Assembly: GCA_938020505.1 (NCBI GenBank)
Contig: CALIHR010000026.1
Coordinates: 67,740-131,739 of the forward strand
Source: an uncultured Actinobaculum sp.
GTDB taxonomy: Bacteria; Actinomycetota; Actinomycetes; Actinomycetales; Actinomycetaceae
Direction: 5' to 3'
Length of the DNA stretch: 64,000 nucleotides
Positions 41,984 through 51,425 of the stretch are shown one piece after another (position 1 is the first letter of the stretch; the number at the start of each line of letters is the position of its first letter). Position numbers and translations under genes: made by a program. The notes beneath the pieces are model-generated. The model saw nothing but the letters and a program-made list of their open reading frames with translations, searched no databases and was not told the DNA's origin.

Positions 41984-42002
41984 AAGGGTAAAAGAATCCC
42001 TT
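41984..42002 (+). promoter_or_regulatory. Promoter and dyad region of putA
   Basis: AAGGG (41984-41988) and CCCTT (41998-42002) flank aaaagaa; a TACACT box overlaps the right end. About 50 bases ahead of the putA start. Confidence 0.3.
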
Positions 42003-42041
42003 ACACTAAGACCGGATAGACGTTGACGAAAGGATCCGACA

Positions 42042-45000
42042 ATGACGATTGACCCCGTTCTCATTGATCGCGCAGTGGAACGAGCCCGCCAGTGGAGCGA
42101 GGATGCAAGGGCCTACCCGACGGCGCGATCGGCCAAGCTTTTGTCGCAGGTTCTCGACCACGAGGGAGGCCTCGACTACACGGTGAACTTCGTGGACGGG
42201 GTCATTCGCCCTGAAGACCACGGCGTGGCCGCCCGCAACCTCAAGCATCTGTCCAAACGCGACTCGGCTTTCCTGCCCCTGTACCTCGCGGCGCCCGCGA
42301 ACGTAGGCGGAAGGATCGCGCCCTTCGTCCCCTCGCTGGCGTCGTCGGCCGCGCGCCGCGTCTTCGCTATGCTCGTCGGCGACCTGGTCCTCGACGTGAC
42401 GCCGGACAAGCTTGGCCCTGCGATTGCGAAGCTCCGCGCGGACGGCTCCCGGCTCAACCTCAACCTCCTGGGCGAGGCCGTCCTCGGCGACAAGGAGGCG
42501 GCCCACCGCATGGAGGCGACGGCGGCCCTCATCGAACGCGACGACGTCGATTACGTTTCGCTCAAAGTCTCCGCGGTCATCGGGCCTCACGCGCCCTACG
42601 GCCACGCGGCGGCCGTCGAGGAGGCCGTCGAGAAGCTTCTCCCGCTCTACAGGCTCGCGGCCGCCTCCAGCACCTTCATCAACCTGGACATGGAGGAGTA
42701 CCGGGACCTCGATCTGACCATCGACGTGTTCACGCAAATCTTGGATCGTGAGGAATTCCTCGGATATCGCGCGGGAATCGTCCTTCAGGCGTACCTTCCC
42801 GACGCCCTCGGCAGGCTCAACGGGCTGACCGAGTGGGCGCAGGCCCGCCGGGCCCGGGGCGGCGCCCCGATCAAGGTGCGCATCGTCAAGGGCGCCAACC
42901 TTTCCATGGAAAGGGTGGACGCGACGATGCACGGATGGGAGCTGACAGTTCAGGCGGACAAGGCCGACACGGACGCCAACTACATCGCCTGCCTCGACGC
43001 CGCGCTGACCCCCGAGAGGGTCGACGCCGTCAACATCGGCATCGCCGGCATGAACCTCTTCACAATGGCCTACGGATACGAGCTTGTGCGCGAGCGGGGC
43101 ATCGCCTCCGGCGTCGACTACGAGATGCTTGCGGGAATGGCGACGCCGCAATCCCACGCCGTGCGCGACACCGTCGGCCCCCTCCTTTACTACGTGCCCG
43201 TCGTCAGGCCCGAGGAATACGACGTGGCCGTAGCCTACCTTGTGCGCCGCCTCGAGGAGAACGCGGCGCCGGAGAACTTCATGTCGAACGTGTTCGACCT
43301 GGAGGATGCCGATGCCTTCGCCTTGGAGGAGAAGCGATTCCGCGACGCCGCCAAGCTTGTTCCGGGCTTGGCGTACGGGCCGCGCCGCAAGCAGAACCGC
43401 TTCGAGCGCACCGTTGTGCCCGACCGTTTTGAGAACACCCGCGACACCGATCCGGCGCTGCACGCGAACATCGAATGGGCCGAGAAGATTGCCTTGCGCA
43501 TCCCCGGCTCGAAGCTCGGGGCCGACGTCGTCGCGGAGAACATGATCGATTCCGACGCCGAGGCCCGCAAAGCCGTCCAGTCCGTGGCCGCCGCGGCCAA
43601 GAAGTGGGCGGCGCGCACAGGCAAGGAGCGGGCGCAGGTCCTTCGGTCAGTCGCCCAGGCCATCGAGGACCACCGCGGCGAGCTCATCGAGGTCGCCGGA
43701 AGCGAGGCCGGAAAGGCCATCGACCAGGGCGACGTCGAAGTCTCGGAGGCCATCGATTTCGCGCTCTACTACGCGGACCTCGCTGAGGAGCTCGATTCCC
43801 TCGAAGGCGCCGCGTACGTTCCGGTGGGCACGACCCTCGTGACGCCTCCGTGGAACTTCCCGATCGCCATTCCCGCGGGAGGCGTGCTGGCGGCGCTGGC
43901 GACCGGCTCCGGCGTCGTCTACAAACCGGCCAAGCTGACCAGGCGCACGGGATCCTACCTCGCGAAGCTCATGTGGGAGGCCGGGGTCCCCCGCGACGTC
44001 CTCGCCCTCGTGTGCATGGACAAGTCCTCCTACGGGAAGGTCCTCGTCGAGGAGACCGACCAGACGATCCTCACCGGTTCGATCGACACGGCGCGGATGT
44101 TCCGCTCGTGGCGCCCCGACCTTCGCCTGTTCGCCGAGACCTCCGGCAAGAACGCGATCATCGTCACCCCGAACGCCGACATCGACCTCGCGGTCAAGGA
44201 CGTCGTCTACTCGGCCTTCGGCCACGCCGGCCAGAAGTGTTCCGCGGCCTCGCTCGTGATCCTCGTCGGATCGGTCGGATTCTCCAAGCGTTTCCAGCGT
44301 CAGCTCTGCGACGCCGTCCGCTCGCTCAAGCTCGGGCATCCCCACGACCTCGCCGCCCAGATGGGCCCGATGGTCGAGCCCCCGCACGGCAAGCTGCTGA
44401 AGGGCCTGACCGAGCTCGGCGAAGGCGAGACATGGGCGATCAAGCCGCGCAAGATCGACGACAAGCTGTGGAGCCCCGGCGTGCGCGCCGGCGTCATGCC
44501 GATGAGCGAGTACCACCTGACCGAATACTTTGGCCCCATCCTCGGCGTCATGAGGGCGGACACCCTCGGCGAGGCGATCGCCTGGCAGAACGCCGTCGAC
44601 TTCGGCCTCACCGCCGGTCTGCACTCGCTCGACCCCGAGGAGATCTCCGCCTGGCTCGACCAGGTTCAGGCGGGCAACGTCTACGTCAACCGCGGCATCA
44701 CCGGCGCGATTGTGCGCCGCCAGCCGTTCGGCGGATGGAAGCGCTCTTCGGTGGGCGCCGGGACGAAGGCCGGAGGCCCGAACTACCTCATCGGCCTCGG
44801 GCACGTCGAATGGGCGGACAAGGACCTCGGCCGCGCGCAGATCTCGAACGAGACGCTGCGCGGGGCGCGGGTGATCGCCGAGACGATGGACGGCGTCGAC
44901 CAGGATCGTTTCCTCGCCGTCGTCGAGGGAATGGACAAGGCTCTGGCGGGTCACTTCCGGCCGGCAGACCCCAGCGCCCTCGGGGTGGAAAAGAACGTTT

Positions 45001-45434
45001 TGCGCTACATTCCCTTCCCTGAAGTCGTCATTCGCCAATCGGGCGCGGGATCCGGAGACGTCATGGCGTTGGCCGCCGGCGCTTTGGCGATCGGCGCCCG
45101 CCCCAGGGTCTCGACGTCCGCGGCGCTGCCCAGGCAGGCCGTCGACTTCCTCGAGTCGAGGGGCGCCGAGGTCGTGCTTGAATCCGAGGATGACTTCCTC
45201 GCCTACGCCGCCACACGGGCGAATTCGGCCGACGGCGTGCGTTTCCGCCTCCTCGGCGCCGATCCGAAGGCGCTGGCCGAGGCCGTCGGCGGAAGCGTCG
45301 ACGTCGGCGTCTACGCCGAGCCGGTCACCGGCAGCGGGCGGATCGAGCTGCTTCCCTTCGTCCAGGAGCAAGCCGTGTCGGCCACGAACCACCGCTTCGG
45401 AAATCCGACGAGGCTTCTGGACACCGTGATCTAG
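42042..45434 (+). CDS. putA: Bifunctional proline dehydrogenase / L-glutamate-gamma-semialdehyde dehydrogenase
   Basis: Encodes 1130 aa. Oxidises proline to P5C (FAD) and on to glutamate (NAD). No N-terminal ribbon-helix-helix domain, so it cannot repress itself as E. coli PutA does. Residues about 60-430 hold the proline dehydrogenase barrel (V-S-L-K-V-S-A-V-I-G, N-L-D-M-E-E-Y, K-V-R-I-V-K-G-A-N, and the end E-M-L-A-G-M-A). About 490-960 is the aldehyde dehydrogenase: T-P-P-W-N-F-P-I-A-I, E-T-S-G-K-N-A, and catalytic Cys733 in G-H-A-G-Q-K-C-S-A; late F-G-G-W-K-R-S-S. A C-terminal region of about 150 residues (about 980-1130), ALDH-like, may aid channelling. Start ATG with AAAGGAT. Convergent with the glutamate dehydrogenase gene. 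Confidence 0.96.
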   Translation: MTIDPVLIDRAVERARQWSEDARAYPTARSAKLLSQVLDHEGGLDYTVNFVDGVIRPEDHGVAARNLKHLSKRDSAFLPLYLAAPANVGGRIAPFVPSLASSAARRVFAMLVGDLVLDVTPDKLGPAIAKLRADGSRLNLNLLGEAVLGDKEAAHRMEATAALIERDDVDYVSLKVSAVIGPHAPYGHAAAVEEAVEKLLPLYRLAAASSTFINLDMEEYRDLDLTIDVFTQILDREEFLGYRAGIVLQAYLPDALGRLNGLTEWAQARRARGGAPIKVRIVKGANLSMERVDATMHGWELTVQADKADTDANYIACLDAALTPERVDAVNIGIAGMNLFTMAYGYELVRERGIASGVDYEMLAGMATPQSHAVRDTVGPLLYYVPVVRPEEYDVAVAYLVRRLEENAAPENFMSNVFDLEDADAFALEEKRFRDAAKLVPGLAYGPRRKQNRFERTVVPDRFENTRDTDPALHANIEWAEKIALRIPGSKLGADVVAENMIDSDAEARKAVQSVAAAAKKWAARTGKERAQVLRSVAQAIEDHRGELIEVAGSEAGKAIDQGDVEVSEAIDFALYYADLAEELDSLEGAAYVPVGTTLVTPPWNFPIAIPAGGVLAALATGSGVVYKPAKLTRRTGSYLAKLMWEAGVPRDVLALVCMDKSSYGKVLVEETDQTILTGSIDTARMFRSWRPDLRLFAETSGKNAIIVTPNADIDLAVKDVVYSAFGHAGQKCSAASLVILVGSVGFSKRFQRQLCDAVRSLKLGHPHDLAAQMGPMVEPPHGKLLKGLTELGEGETWAIKPRKIDDKLWSPGVRAGVMPMSEYHLTEYFGPILGVMRADTLGEAIAWQNAVDFGLTAGLHSLDPEEISAWLDQVQAGNVYVNRGITGAIVRRQPFGGWKRSSVGAGTKAGGPNYLIGLGHVEWADKDLGRAQISNETLRGARVIAETMDGVDQDRFLAVVEGMDKALAGHFRPADPSALGVEKNVLRYIPFPEVVIRQSGAGSGDVMALAAGALAIGARPRVSTSAALPRQAVDFLESRGAEVVLESEDDFLAYAATRANSADGVRFRLLGADPKALAEAVGGSVDVGVYAEPVTGSGRIELLPFVQEQAVSATNHRFGNPTRLLDTVI

Positions 45435-45441
45435 AAGCGCG

Positions 45442-45470
45442 GGGCCGGCCCTGACCCTGGGGGCCGGCCC
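45442..45470. terminator. Bidirectional hairpin between putA and glutamate dehydrogenase
   Basis: gggccggccc at 45442-45451 and again at 45461-45470 (self-complementary arms, nine-base loop), extended by agaagc/gcttct outside. The right arm touches the stop of the minus-strand gene. Confidence 0.5.
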
Positions 45471-48400
45471 TAGCTTCTGGCGAGCGCGCGCATTGAGCGC
45501 AGAACGACGACGAGCGAGGCGAGAGAGGCTTCCTGCGGGGAGTCGGCCAGCGCGGCGGTCGCCTCAATGGCCCGCTTCGAGCCGGGGCGTTCGCCGAGCC
45601 ACGCTGCGACCCGATCGGGGCTCTGCTCCGTGTCGGCGAGTATGCGTTCGGTGAGGGCCACCGCCGCTGCACGCAAATCGGCCTCCGTGGCTGACTGCGC
45701 GGTGGCCGTCCACACGTCGGTCACCGGAAGCGCGGCGTCGAGTTCGAGCAGCCTGCCAATCGAGAACCGGCCGTAGACGTCGAACATGACGCGCAAGACC
45801 TCGCCGGGATCCTCGCCCGTGCGGGCGGCGGTGTCGATCGCGTCCATAAGCGCCGTGGCCTTTGCCAGATCGGAGAAGACGGCGGCCAGCGGCTCGGGGA
45901 CGCCCGCGGCAGCGGCCTCGTCGATCTCCTGCGAACGCCTGCTCAGATCTGGCTCGGCCAGAAACGCGTCGAGGCGTCCGATCCAGTCGCCGACGGCGGC
46001 AAACCGCTCCACTGTGTCGCCGATGGGCGCGGCCGGCGCCTGGATGAGCCAGCGGACGGCGGCGTCGAGCGTGCTTCTGAAGCCAAGGTAGAGCTTGGTC
46101 TGGGCGTGGGTGGGGATGCGGTTGTCGAGGGCCTGGACGGCGTCGGTGAATCCCGCCAGGTCGAGGATTTCCCGGGCGGCGGCGAAGGCGCGCGCGACGT
46201 CTTCGACCGTGGCTTGGGTGTCCTCGATCGCGCGGAGCGCGAAGGTCAGGCCGCCGCGGTTGACGATGGAATTTGCCACGGCGTTGGCGACGATCTGGCG
46301 GGCCAGGGGGTGCCTTGCCAGCCTGTCTGCGTAGGAGGCGGCGATTTGCGGCGGAAAATAGGCGCGCAGGTCGCGGGCGAACCATTCGTCGTCGGGCAGG
46401 GAGGAGCCGAGGAGGTCGTTTTTGAGGGCGATTTTCGTGTAGGCCGTCAGGACGGAGAATTCGGGGCTGGTCAGGCCGCGGTCGAGTGAGGCGGCGCGTT
46501 TGAGCAGGTCGGCGTCGCTGGGAAGGAACTCGAGGCGCCTGTCGAGGTCGCCGCGGTCTTCAAGGAAGTGCATGAGGCGGATGTGCTCGTGGGCCATGGC
46601 CGGTCCGAGGGCCCGGGCGTTGCCGAGCAGGACGTTTTGCTCGTAGTTGTCGCGCAGGACGTGCGCGGCGACGTCGTCCGTGACGGAGGCGAGGAGCTCG
46701 TCGCGCCCGGCGCCGGTCAGTTCGCCCGAGGCGACCAGCGGGGCGAGGAGGATCTTGATGTTGACCTCGTGGTCGGAAGTGTCCACACCGGCCGAGTTGT
46801 CGATCGCGTCGGTGTTGATCCGCACGCCGGCCAAGGCCGCCTCGATGCGTCCGCGTTGGGAGAATCCCAGGTTGCCGCCTTCGCCGACGACCGTGCATCG
46901 AAGGTCGGCCCCGTTGACGCGGACGGCGTTGTTGGACGGATCCCCGATTTGTTCGTGGGTTTCGTCGCCGGCCTTGACGTATGTGCCGACGCCTCCGTTG
47001 AACAGCAGGTCGACGGGGGCGGTGAGGATGGCGCGCACGGCCTCTGCCGGGGTGAGCGCCTCCACGGCCTCGTCCAGGCCGAGCCGTTGGCGAGCCTCGG
47101 GGGAGACGGGGATGGATTTGGCCGATCGGGGCCACACTCCGCCGCCGGGGGAAATCAGCGAGGCGTCGTAGTCTGCCCACGAGGAACGCGGCAGTTCGAA
47201 CAGGCGCTTGCGCTCGGCGAAGGAGGCCGCGGGGTCGGGGTCCGGGTCGAGAAAAATCGATCGATGGTCGAAGGCGGCCACCAGGCGGATGCGCTCGGAC
47301 AGCAGCATGCCGTTTCCGAACACGTCGCCGGACATGTCGCCGATGCCGACGGCGGTGAACTCCTCGGCCTGGGTGTCGATTCCCAGCTCGCGGAAGTGCC
47401 GCTTGACCGACTCCCACGCTCCGCGGGCGGTGATTCCCATCTTCTTGTGGTCGAACCCGGCCGAACCGCCGGAGGCGAAGGCGTCGTCCAACCAAAACCC
47501 GTAGGCGCGCGAGACGGAGTTGGCGATGTCGGAGAACGTCGCGGTTCCTTTGTCCGCAGCGACGACGAGGTACGTGTCGTCGCCGTCGTAGCGAACTGCT
47601 CCTTCGGGCGGGACGACCTTCCCGTCGACGAGGTTGTCCGTGACGTCGAGCAACGCGCCGATGAAGATCCGGTATGCCGCGATGCCTTCGGCCAGCCACG
47701 CCTCGCGGTCAGCGGCAGGATTGGGCAGGCGCTTGGCGAAGAAGCCGCCTTTCGATCCGGCGGGCACTATGACGGCGTTTTTGACCGCCTGGGCTTTGAC
47801 CAGACCGAGGATCTCGGTGCGGAAATCCTCCCTGCGGTCCGACCAGCGCAGCCCGCCGCGGGCCACCGGCCCGAAACGCAGATGCACACCCTCCACGCGA
47901 GGCGAATACACCCATATTTCGTGCAGCGGCCGAGGCTCAGGAAGAAAGCCGATGCGACGCGGCTCAAGCTTGAAGGCGAGAGACGCCGCCCCGGTCAAAT
48001 AGGCGTTCGTGCGCACGACGGCGTCGATGACGGCGAGAAGCCCGCTGGCAATCCGTTCGTCGTCGAGGGAGGCGGCCTTTCCGACGCCTTCGGCCAGGGC
48101 CCCGCGCAGTTCGCGGGGATCGGCCTCGTTGCCGGGGCGGAACCTGGCCTCAAAATACTCGACGAAAGCCCTTGCCAATTCGGGGTTCTTCACAAGGGAT
48201 TCACGCAGGTAGGTTCGCGAGAAGGGCAGGCCTGCCTGCCGCAGATAGCCCACAAGGGCGCGGAGAACGGCCACCTGGGATTTCGTGAGTCCGGCTGAAA
48301 GCACGAGAGCGTTGAGCGAGTCCGATTCGATTTCGCCCGTCCAGGCCGCCGTCACGGCTTCGACGAATCGTTCGTCGGCTTTGGCCCAGCGTTCGGGGCT

Positions 48401-49894
48401 TTCGGCCCGCAAGCCGAAGTCAAACATCTTGGCCTCGCCGAAGGCGTACGGGCGCTCGTCGGTGACGACGAGGTCGAAGTTCGAGAATATCGGCAGGATT
48501 CGGGTGAGCGAGACCTCTTCGCGCACGAAGACCTTGAGGCGGCGCGCGTCGGGGGATCCTTCGGGGGCGTAGAGTTCCAGCTCGAAGCCCCCGGGTTCGA
48601 GCTTCGCCAGCCGGGCGGCGTCGCGGGCCCCGGTTTCCGGAGTGTACTCCGTCTTGTAAGCGGCAGGCACGAGGGAGACGTCGGCGGAAGATTCCGCGGC
48701 GACGACGAAGCCCTCGTCCCAGTCGAGCGTGGCGCGGGCGACGATGCGGGCGAATTCCTCTTCGTCGACGTCGGTTTTCGCCCCGCACACGATGTAGCTC
48801 ATGTAAGCGAGCGGGCCGGAGCTGACGTCGAGCTGCGTGTCGATTTCGGAGCTGGCGAAGGTCTCTTCGACCAATTGGGCGATCCGCGCGTGGGAGTGCG
48901 CGGTGAAGTGCTCGCGGGGAGTCACCACCAAGCATGCGACTGCGCCGGGGAAGATGTCGGAGTGCACGATCGTGGTGGTCCGCGATTGGGAGATGCGCGA
49001 GACGTCGGCGAGCAGGGCCTCGGGGCTCAAGAGCATGAGGATGTCGCGAGGATAGCTTTCGAGGATCTGGAGAAGGTCCTTGCCGGAATGCGAGTCGCGG
49101 GGCAGCCCGGAGGCGTCTATCACGGCGTTTGCCCGCGAGGCCGCGAGAGGAGTGGCCAGAACGGAGGACGCGTAGGTGTCGGCGGTCATGAGGCCGAAGA
49201 CAATCGTGGGTCCCATTGCGAAGACGTCGATGTATGCGTTGCGATGCACGCTCGATCGGTAGCTCGACTTTGTGTGGATGAGCGTCGGCGCGAAGTGGCG
49301 GCTGGCGGCCTGTCGGGGAGAGATGGTGGCCAGGTGTTCGAGCTGTTTGCGCAGATCCGGGTATCTGGCGGCGAGGCCGAGCGTCTGCTCGCCGTCGAAG
49401 GCCCCCAGGATCGTGAACGACCCGTCCGCTATCCATTCGAGCGTCTCGCGGTCGTTTCCGGACAGCGTCGTCGCGGCTTTGCGCGCGAGCTCCGTCATCT
49501 CGGACCAATCGGCGACAGTCGCGCGGACGTCGCCGATGACGCCGTTGAGCGCGTCGAGGAGGGCGGCGTCGGGCGCCGGAGCGACGTCGACGGCGATCCA
49601 CGATTCGCCGTCGATGACAGGGTGAAGCAGCCGGGTGACGGCGTAGCCGCGGGCCTTGATCGCGATGGAGACCGAGTCGACGAGAAAGGGTATGTCCTCG
49701 GTGACGCACAGGACGGTCGATCCCTCCAGCGCCAGAGCGGTTCTGCCGTTGGCCTGTTCGGAAAGCCGCCGGTGGGCGGAGATCAGATCGGAAAAATCCT
49801 CGTTGGCGAGGCTTGGATCGATGCGCTTGACGTGGTCCGTATAAGCTTGCACGACGTCGAATCCGCCGCCCGTTTCGGTGAGGTCGGTAGGCAT
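45470..49894 (-). CDS. NAD-specific glutamate dehydrogenase, large (Bac_GDH) class
   Basis: Encodes 1474 aa from ATG 49894 (AAGGAG seven bases upstream; a GTG two codons earlier is too near the site). Deaminates glutamate to 2-oxoglutarate with NAD in a large homomultimer. The N-terminal third has ACT-like regulatory regions (C-V-T-E-D-I-P-F-L-V-D-S-V, D-I-F-P-G-A-V-A-C-L-V-V-T). The catalytic part (about 680-1180) shows R-G-G-L-R-W-S-D-R-R-E-D-F-R-T-E, the lysine in V-P-A-G-S-K-G-G-F-F-A-K, G-D-D-T-Y-L-V-V-A-A-D, and G-I-G-D-M-S-G-D-V-F-G-N-G. The C-terminal helical part is of unknown role. It is shorter than the Streptomyces enzyme (about 1650 aa), mostly at the N-terminal side. Works with PutA: proline to glutamate to 2-oxoglutarate. 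Confidence 0.96.
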   Translation of the reverse strand: MPTDLTETGGGFDVVQAYTDHVKRIDPSLANEDFSDLISAHRRLSEQANGRTALALEGSTVLCVTEDIPFLVDSVSIAIKARGYAVTRLLHPVIDGESWIAVDVAPAPDAALLDALNGVIGDVRATVADWSEMTELARKAATTLSGNDRETLEWIADGSFTILGAFDGEQTLGLAARYPDLRKQLEHLATISPRQAASRHFAPTLIHTKSSYRSSVHRNAYIDVFAMGPTIVFGLMTADTYASSVLATPLAASRANAVIDASGLPRDSHSGKDLLQILESYPRDILMLLSPEALLADVSRISQSRTTTIVHSDIFPGAVACLVVTPREHFTAHSHARIAQLVEETFASSEIDTQLDVSSGPLAYMSYIVCGAKTDVDEEEFARIVARATLDWDEGFVVAAESSADVSLVPAAYKTEYTPETGARDAARLAKLEPGGFELELYAPEGSPDARRLKVFVREEVSLTRILPIFSNFDLVVTDERPYAFGEAKMFDFGLRAESPERWAKADERFVEAVTAAWTGEIESDSLNALVLSAGLTKSQVAVLRALVGYLRQAGLPFSRTYLRESLVKNPELARAFVEYFEARFRPGNEADPRELRGALAEGVGKAASLDDERIASGLLAVIDAVVRTNAYLTGAASLAFKLEPRRIGFLPEPRPLHEIWVYSPRVEGVHLRFGPVARGGLRWSDRREDFRTEILGLVKAQAVKNAVIVPAGSKGGFFAKRLPNPAADREAWLAEGIAAYRIFIGALLDVTDNLVDGKVVPPEGAVRYDGDDTYLVVAADKGTATFSDIANSVSRAYGFWLDDAFASGGSAGFDHKKMGITARGAWESVKRHFRELGIDTQAEEFTAVGIGDMSGDVFGNGMLLSERIRLVAAFDHRSIFLDPDPDPAASFAERKRLFELPRSSWADYDASLISPGGGVWPRSAKSIPVSPEARQRLGLDEAVEALTPAEAVRAILTAPVDLLFNGGVGTYVKAGDETHEQIGDPSNNAVRVNGADLRCTVVGEGGNLGFSQRGRIEAALAGVRINTDAIDNSAGVDTSDHEVNIKILLAPLVASGELTGAGRDELLASVTDDVAAHVLRDNYEQNVLLGNARALGPAMAHEHIRLMHFLEDRGDLDRRLEFLPSDADLLKRAASLDRGLTSPEFSVLTAYTKIALKNDLLGSSLPDDEWFARDLRAYFPPQIAASYADRLARHPLARQIVANAVANSIVNRGGLTFALRAIEDTQATVEDVARAFAAAREILDLAGFTDAVQALDNRIPTHAQTKLYLGFRSTLDAAVRWLIQAPAAPIGDTVERFAAVGDWIGRLDAFLAEPDLSRRSQEIDEAAAAGVPEPLAAVFSDLAKATALMDAIDTAARTGEDPGEVLRVMFDVYGRFSIGRLLELDAALPVTDVWTATAQSATEADLRAAAVALTERILADTEQSPDRVAAWLGERPGSKRAIEATAALADSPQEASLASLVVVLRSMRALARS

Positions 49895-49912
49895 GCTCAC
49901 GCTCCTTCGTGT

Positions 49913-49952
49913 GTGACCCTTATAAAATACCCCAACCCGAGACGGGGGTCAC
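49913..49952 (-). promoter_or_regulatory. Dyad and AT-rich box before glutamate dehydrogenase
   Basis: GTGACCC (49913-49919) and GGGTCAC (49946-49952) are 26 bases apart and flank TATTTTATAAG (minus strand), a good -10-like tract. Read the other way, the inner acccc...ggggt hairpin followed by ATTTTAT may be a terminator for the FAD oxidoreductase gene. The sequence may do both. Confidence 0.45.
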
Positions 49953-51250
49953 AGCTTGACCCTCAGCGTTTTTCGGGCGCGAGAAAGTTCTCGCGGCGAG
50001 TCGATCGCCAGCAACGCGGCGAGTTCGCCCTCCTTCTCCCAACGGATGACGAGCCCTTCGGCCGTGTCGATGCGCTTGCCGCAGAGGAGGCTTTCGGCGT
50101 CGAGGACGTCCCCGACGCCGGAAGGGTCTTCGAGGCTGGGAGAAGGTCCGCCGGACGCTCCGTCGGCGGGACTTCGGGCGCCGTCGGCCCGCCCTGGAAT
50201 GTCGTCGGCGAGGCCCGGGATTGCGCCGACGAAGCCGATCTGTCTGCCGAATTGGGCGGAGAAGGCCTCCGGCGGCGCCAAGAACCTGGGCGGCTTTCCG
50301 CGGCACACGGCCGCCGCAGTGAAAGCCCCGTCGGCGAGCGCCTTCGTCCAATGTCCGCCCTTCCGGAGGCCGTGCGGGGTGAGGGCGTCCGCGCAGTCTC
50401 CAACGGCGTAGAGCCCCTCGACCGGTCGGCCGTTGCGAAGGACCCGGGTCCACATGTCGGTGACGAGCGCGCCTCGGACGCCGACGTCGACGGCCGGCTC
50501 GATCGCGGGAAAGCTCGGCGCCGCGCCGACGGCCTGCACGAGAACGCGCCGCTCCGCCGAGGAAGGCCGATCGGGCGGCCGCGGCGTGTGCTCGGCCGAC
50601 GGCGCCGGCCCCTCGGTCGATCCCGACTGCGCGTCACCGGGCCGTTCTTCGCCGATTGGCCACTCTTGGCCGAGATGGAGGCTCACTCCGGCGTCGTCGA
50701 GCCAACCGGACCACAGGTCGTCGACCGCGCCGCCGAAGGTGCGCCCGAGGATGTGGGACGAGGACTCCCACAGGTGAACCTCGCAGACCGCGCTTGCAAC
50801 GGAGGCGAGCTCGGTTCCGACCCAACCCGCTCCGACGACGTCGAGTCTGACGCCGGGCGCCAGCGAATCCGCGAGCCGCAGCGCGTCGGCCGCCGTGTGG
50901 AGGGCGAAGGCGCCGGGCACGGCGACCCGGGGCGAGCTTCCCGACGCGACGATCGCGGCGTCGACCGGCGTCTCGTCGACGAACCACGCTCCATTGCGGC
51001 GACGCAGCCGTTCGACTGGGCGAGAAATGACGTCGACGTCGAGGCTCGCGAGGTCGCCGAGCCCCTGGTCAGCCAGCGGACGGATGGGATTGTCAAAGAG
51101 ACTTTTGGACAGCGGAGGGCGGTCGTAGGGCGGCCTGCCCTCGGCGTCCCAGGCGACGAGCGAGCCGGCGAACCCCGCCTCGCGGAGCTCGGCGGCCGCG
51201 CGCAAACCCGCCAATCCGGTTCCGATGATCCCGATGCGGTCGATGTTCAT
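49949..51250 (-). CDS. FAD-dependent NAD(P) oxidoreductase, ferredoxin-reductase-like
   Basis: Encodes 433 aa from ATG 51250. Pyridine-nucleotide-disulfide-type fold: FAD motif I-I-G-T-G-L-A-G-L-R-A-A, then the E/D-x-x-x-Y-x-R-P-P-L-S-K of the putidaredoxin-reductase group, the second nucleotide motif D-V-V-G-A-G-W-V-G-T-E-L-A, and the FAD motif L-Y-A-V-G-D-C-A-D. No CxxxxC disulfide, so it is of the ferredoxin/rubredoxin reductase type. A Pro/Ser/Gly-rich insert (about 225-255) and another near residue 385 are extra. Electron partner not seen in the window. Upstream of the glutamate dehydrogenase gene, same strand, 54 bases apart. Confidence 0.88.
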   Translation of the reverse strand: MNIDRIGIIGTGLAGLRAAAELREAGFAGSLVAWDAEGRPPYDRPPLSKSLFDNPIRPLADQGLGDLASLDVDVISRPVERLRRRNGAWFVDETPVDAAIVASGSSPRVAVPGAFALHTAADALRLADSLAPGVRLDVVGAGWVGTELASVASAVCEVHLWESSSHILGRTFGGAVDDLWSGWLDDAGVSLHLGQEWPIGEERPGDAQSGSTEGPAPSAEHTPRPPDRPSSAERRVLVQAVGAAPSFPAIEPAVDVGVRGALVTDMWTRVLRNGRPVEGLYAVGDCADALTPHGLRKGGHWTKALADGAFTAAAVCRGKPPRFLAPPEAFSAQFGRQIGFVGAIPGLADDIPGRADGARSPADGASGGPSPSLEDPSGVGDVLDAESLLCGKRIDTAEGLVIRWEKEGELAALLAIDSPRELSRARKTLRVKL

Positions 51251-51425
51251 GGCAACAATGCTAAAGCCGCCGGCCTCGCCGGCGCGCGGAGCTTCCACAG
51301 GCTTCGCCGAGCGGTCCACACCCGAAGCGGGATCGCCGATGCCCTCCGGAGCGGGGACCGCCAATGCCGAGTCTGAAGCGTCAGACCGAAAGTTCGGATC
51401 TGGGCGGCCCGCGGCTCGCCGAAAA

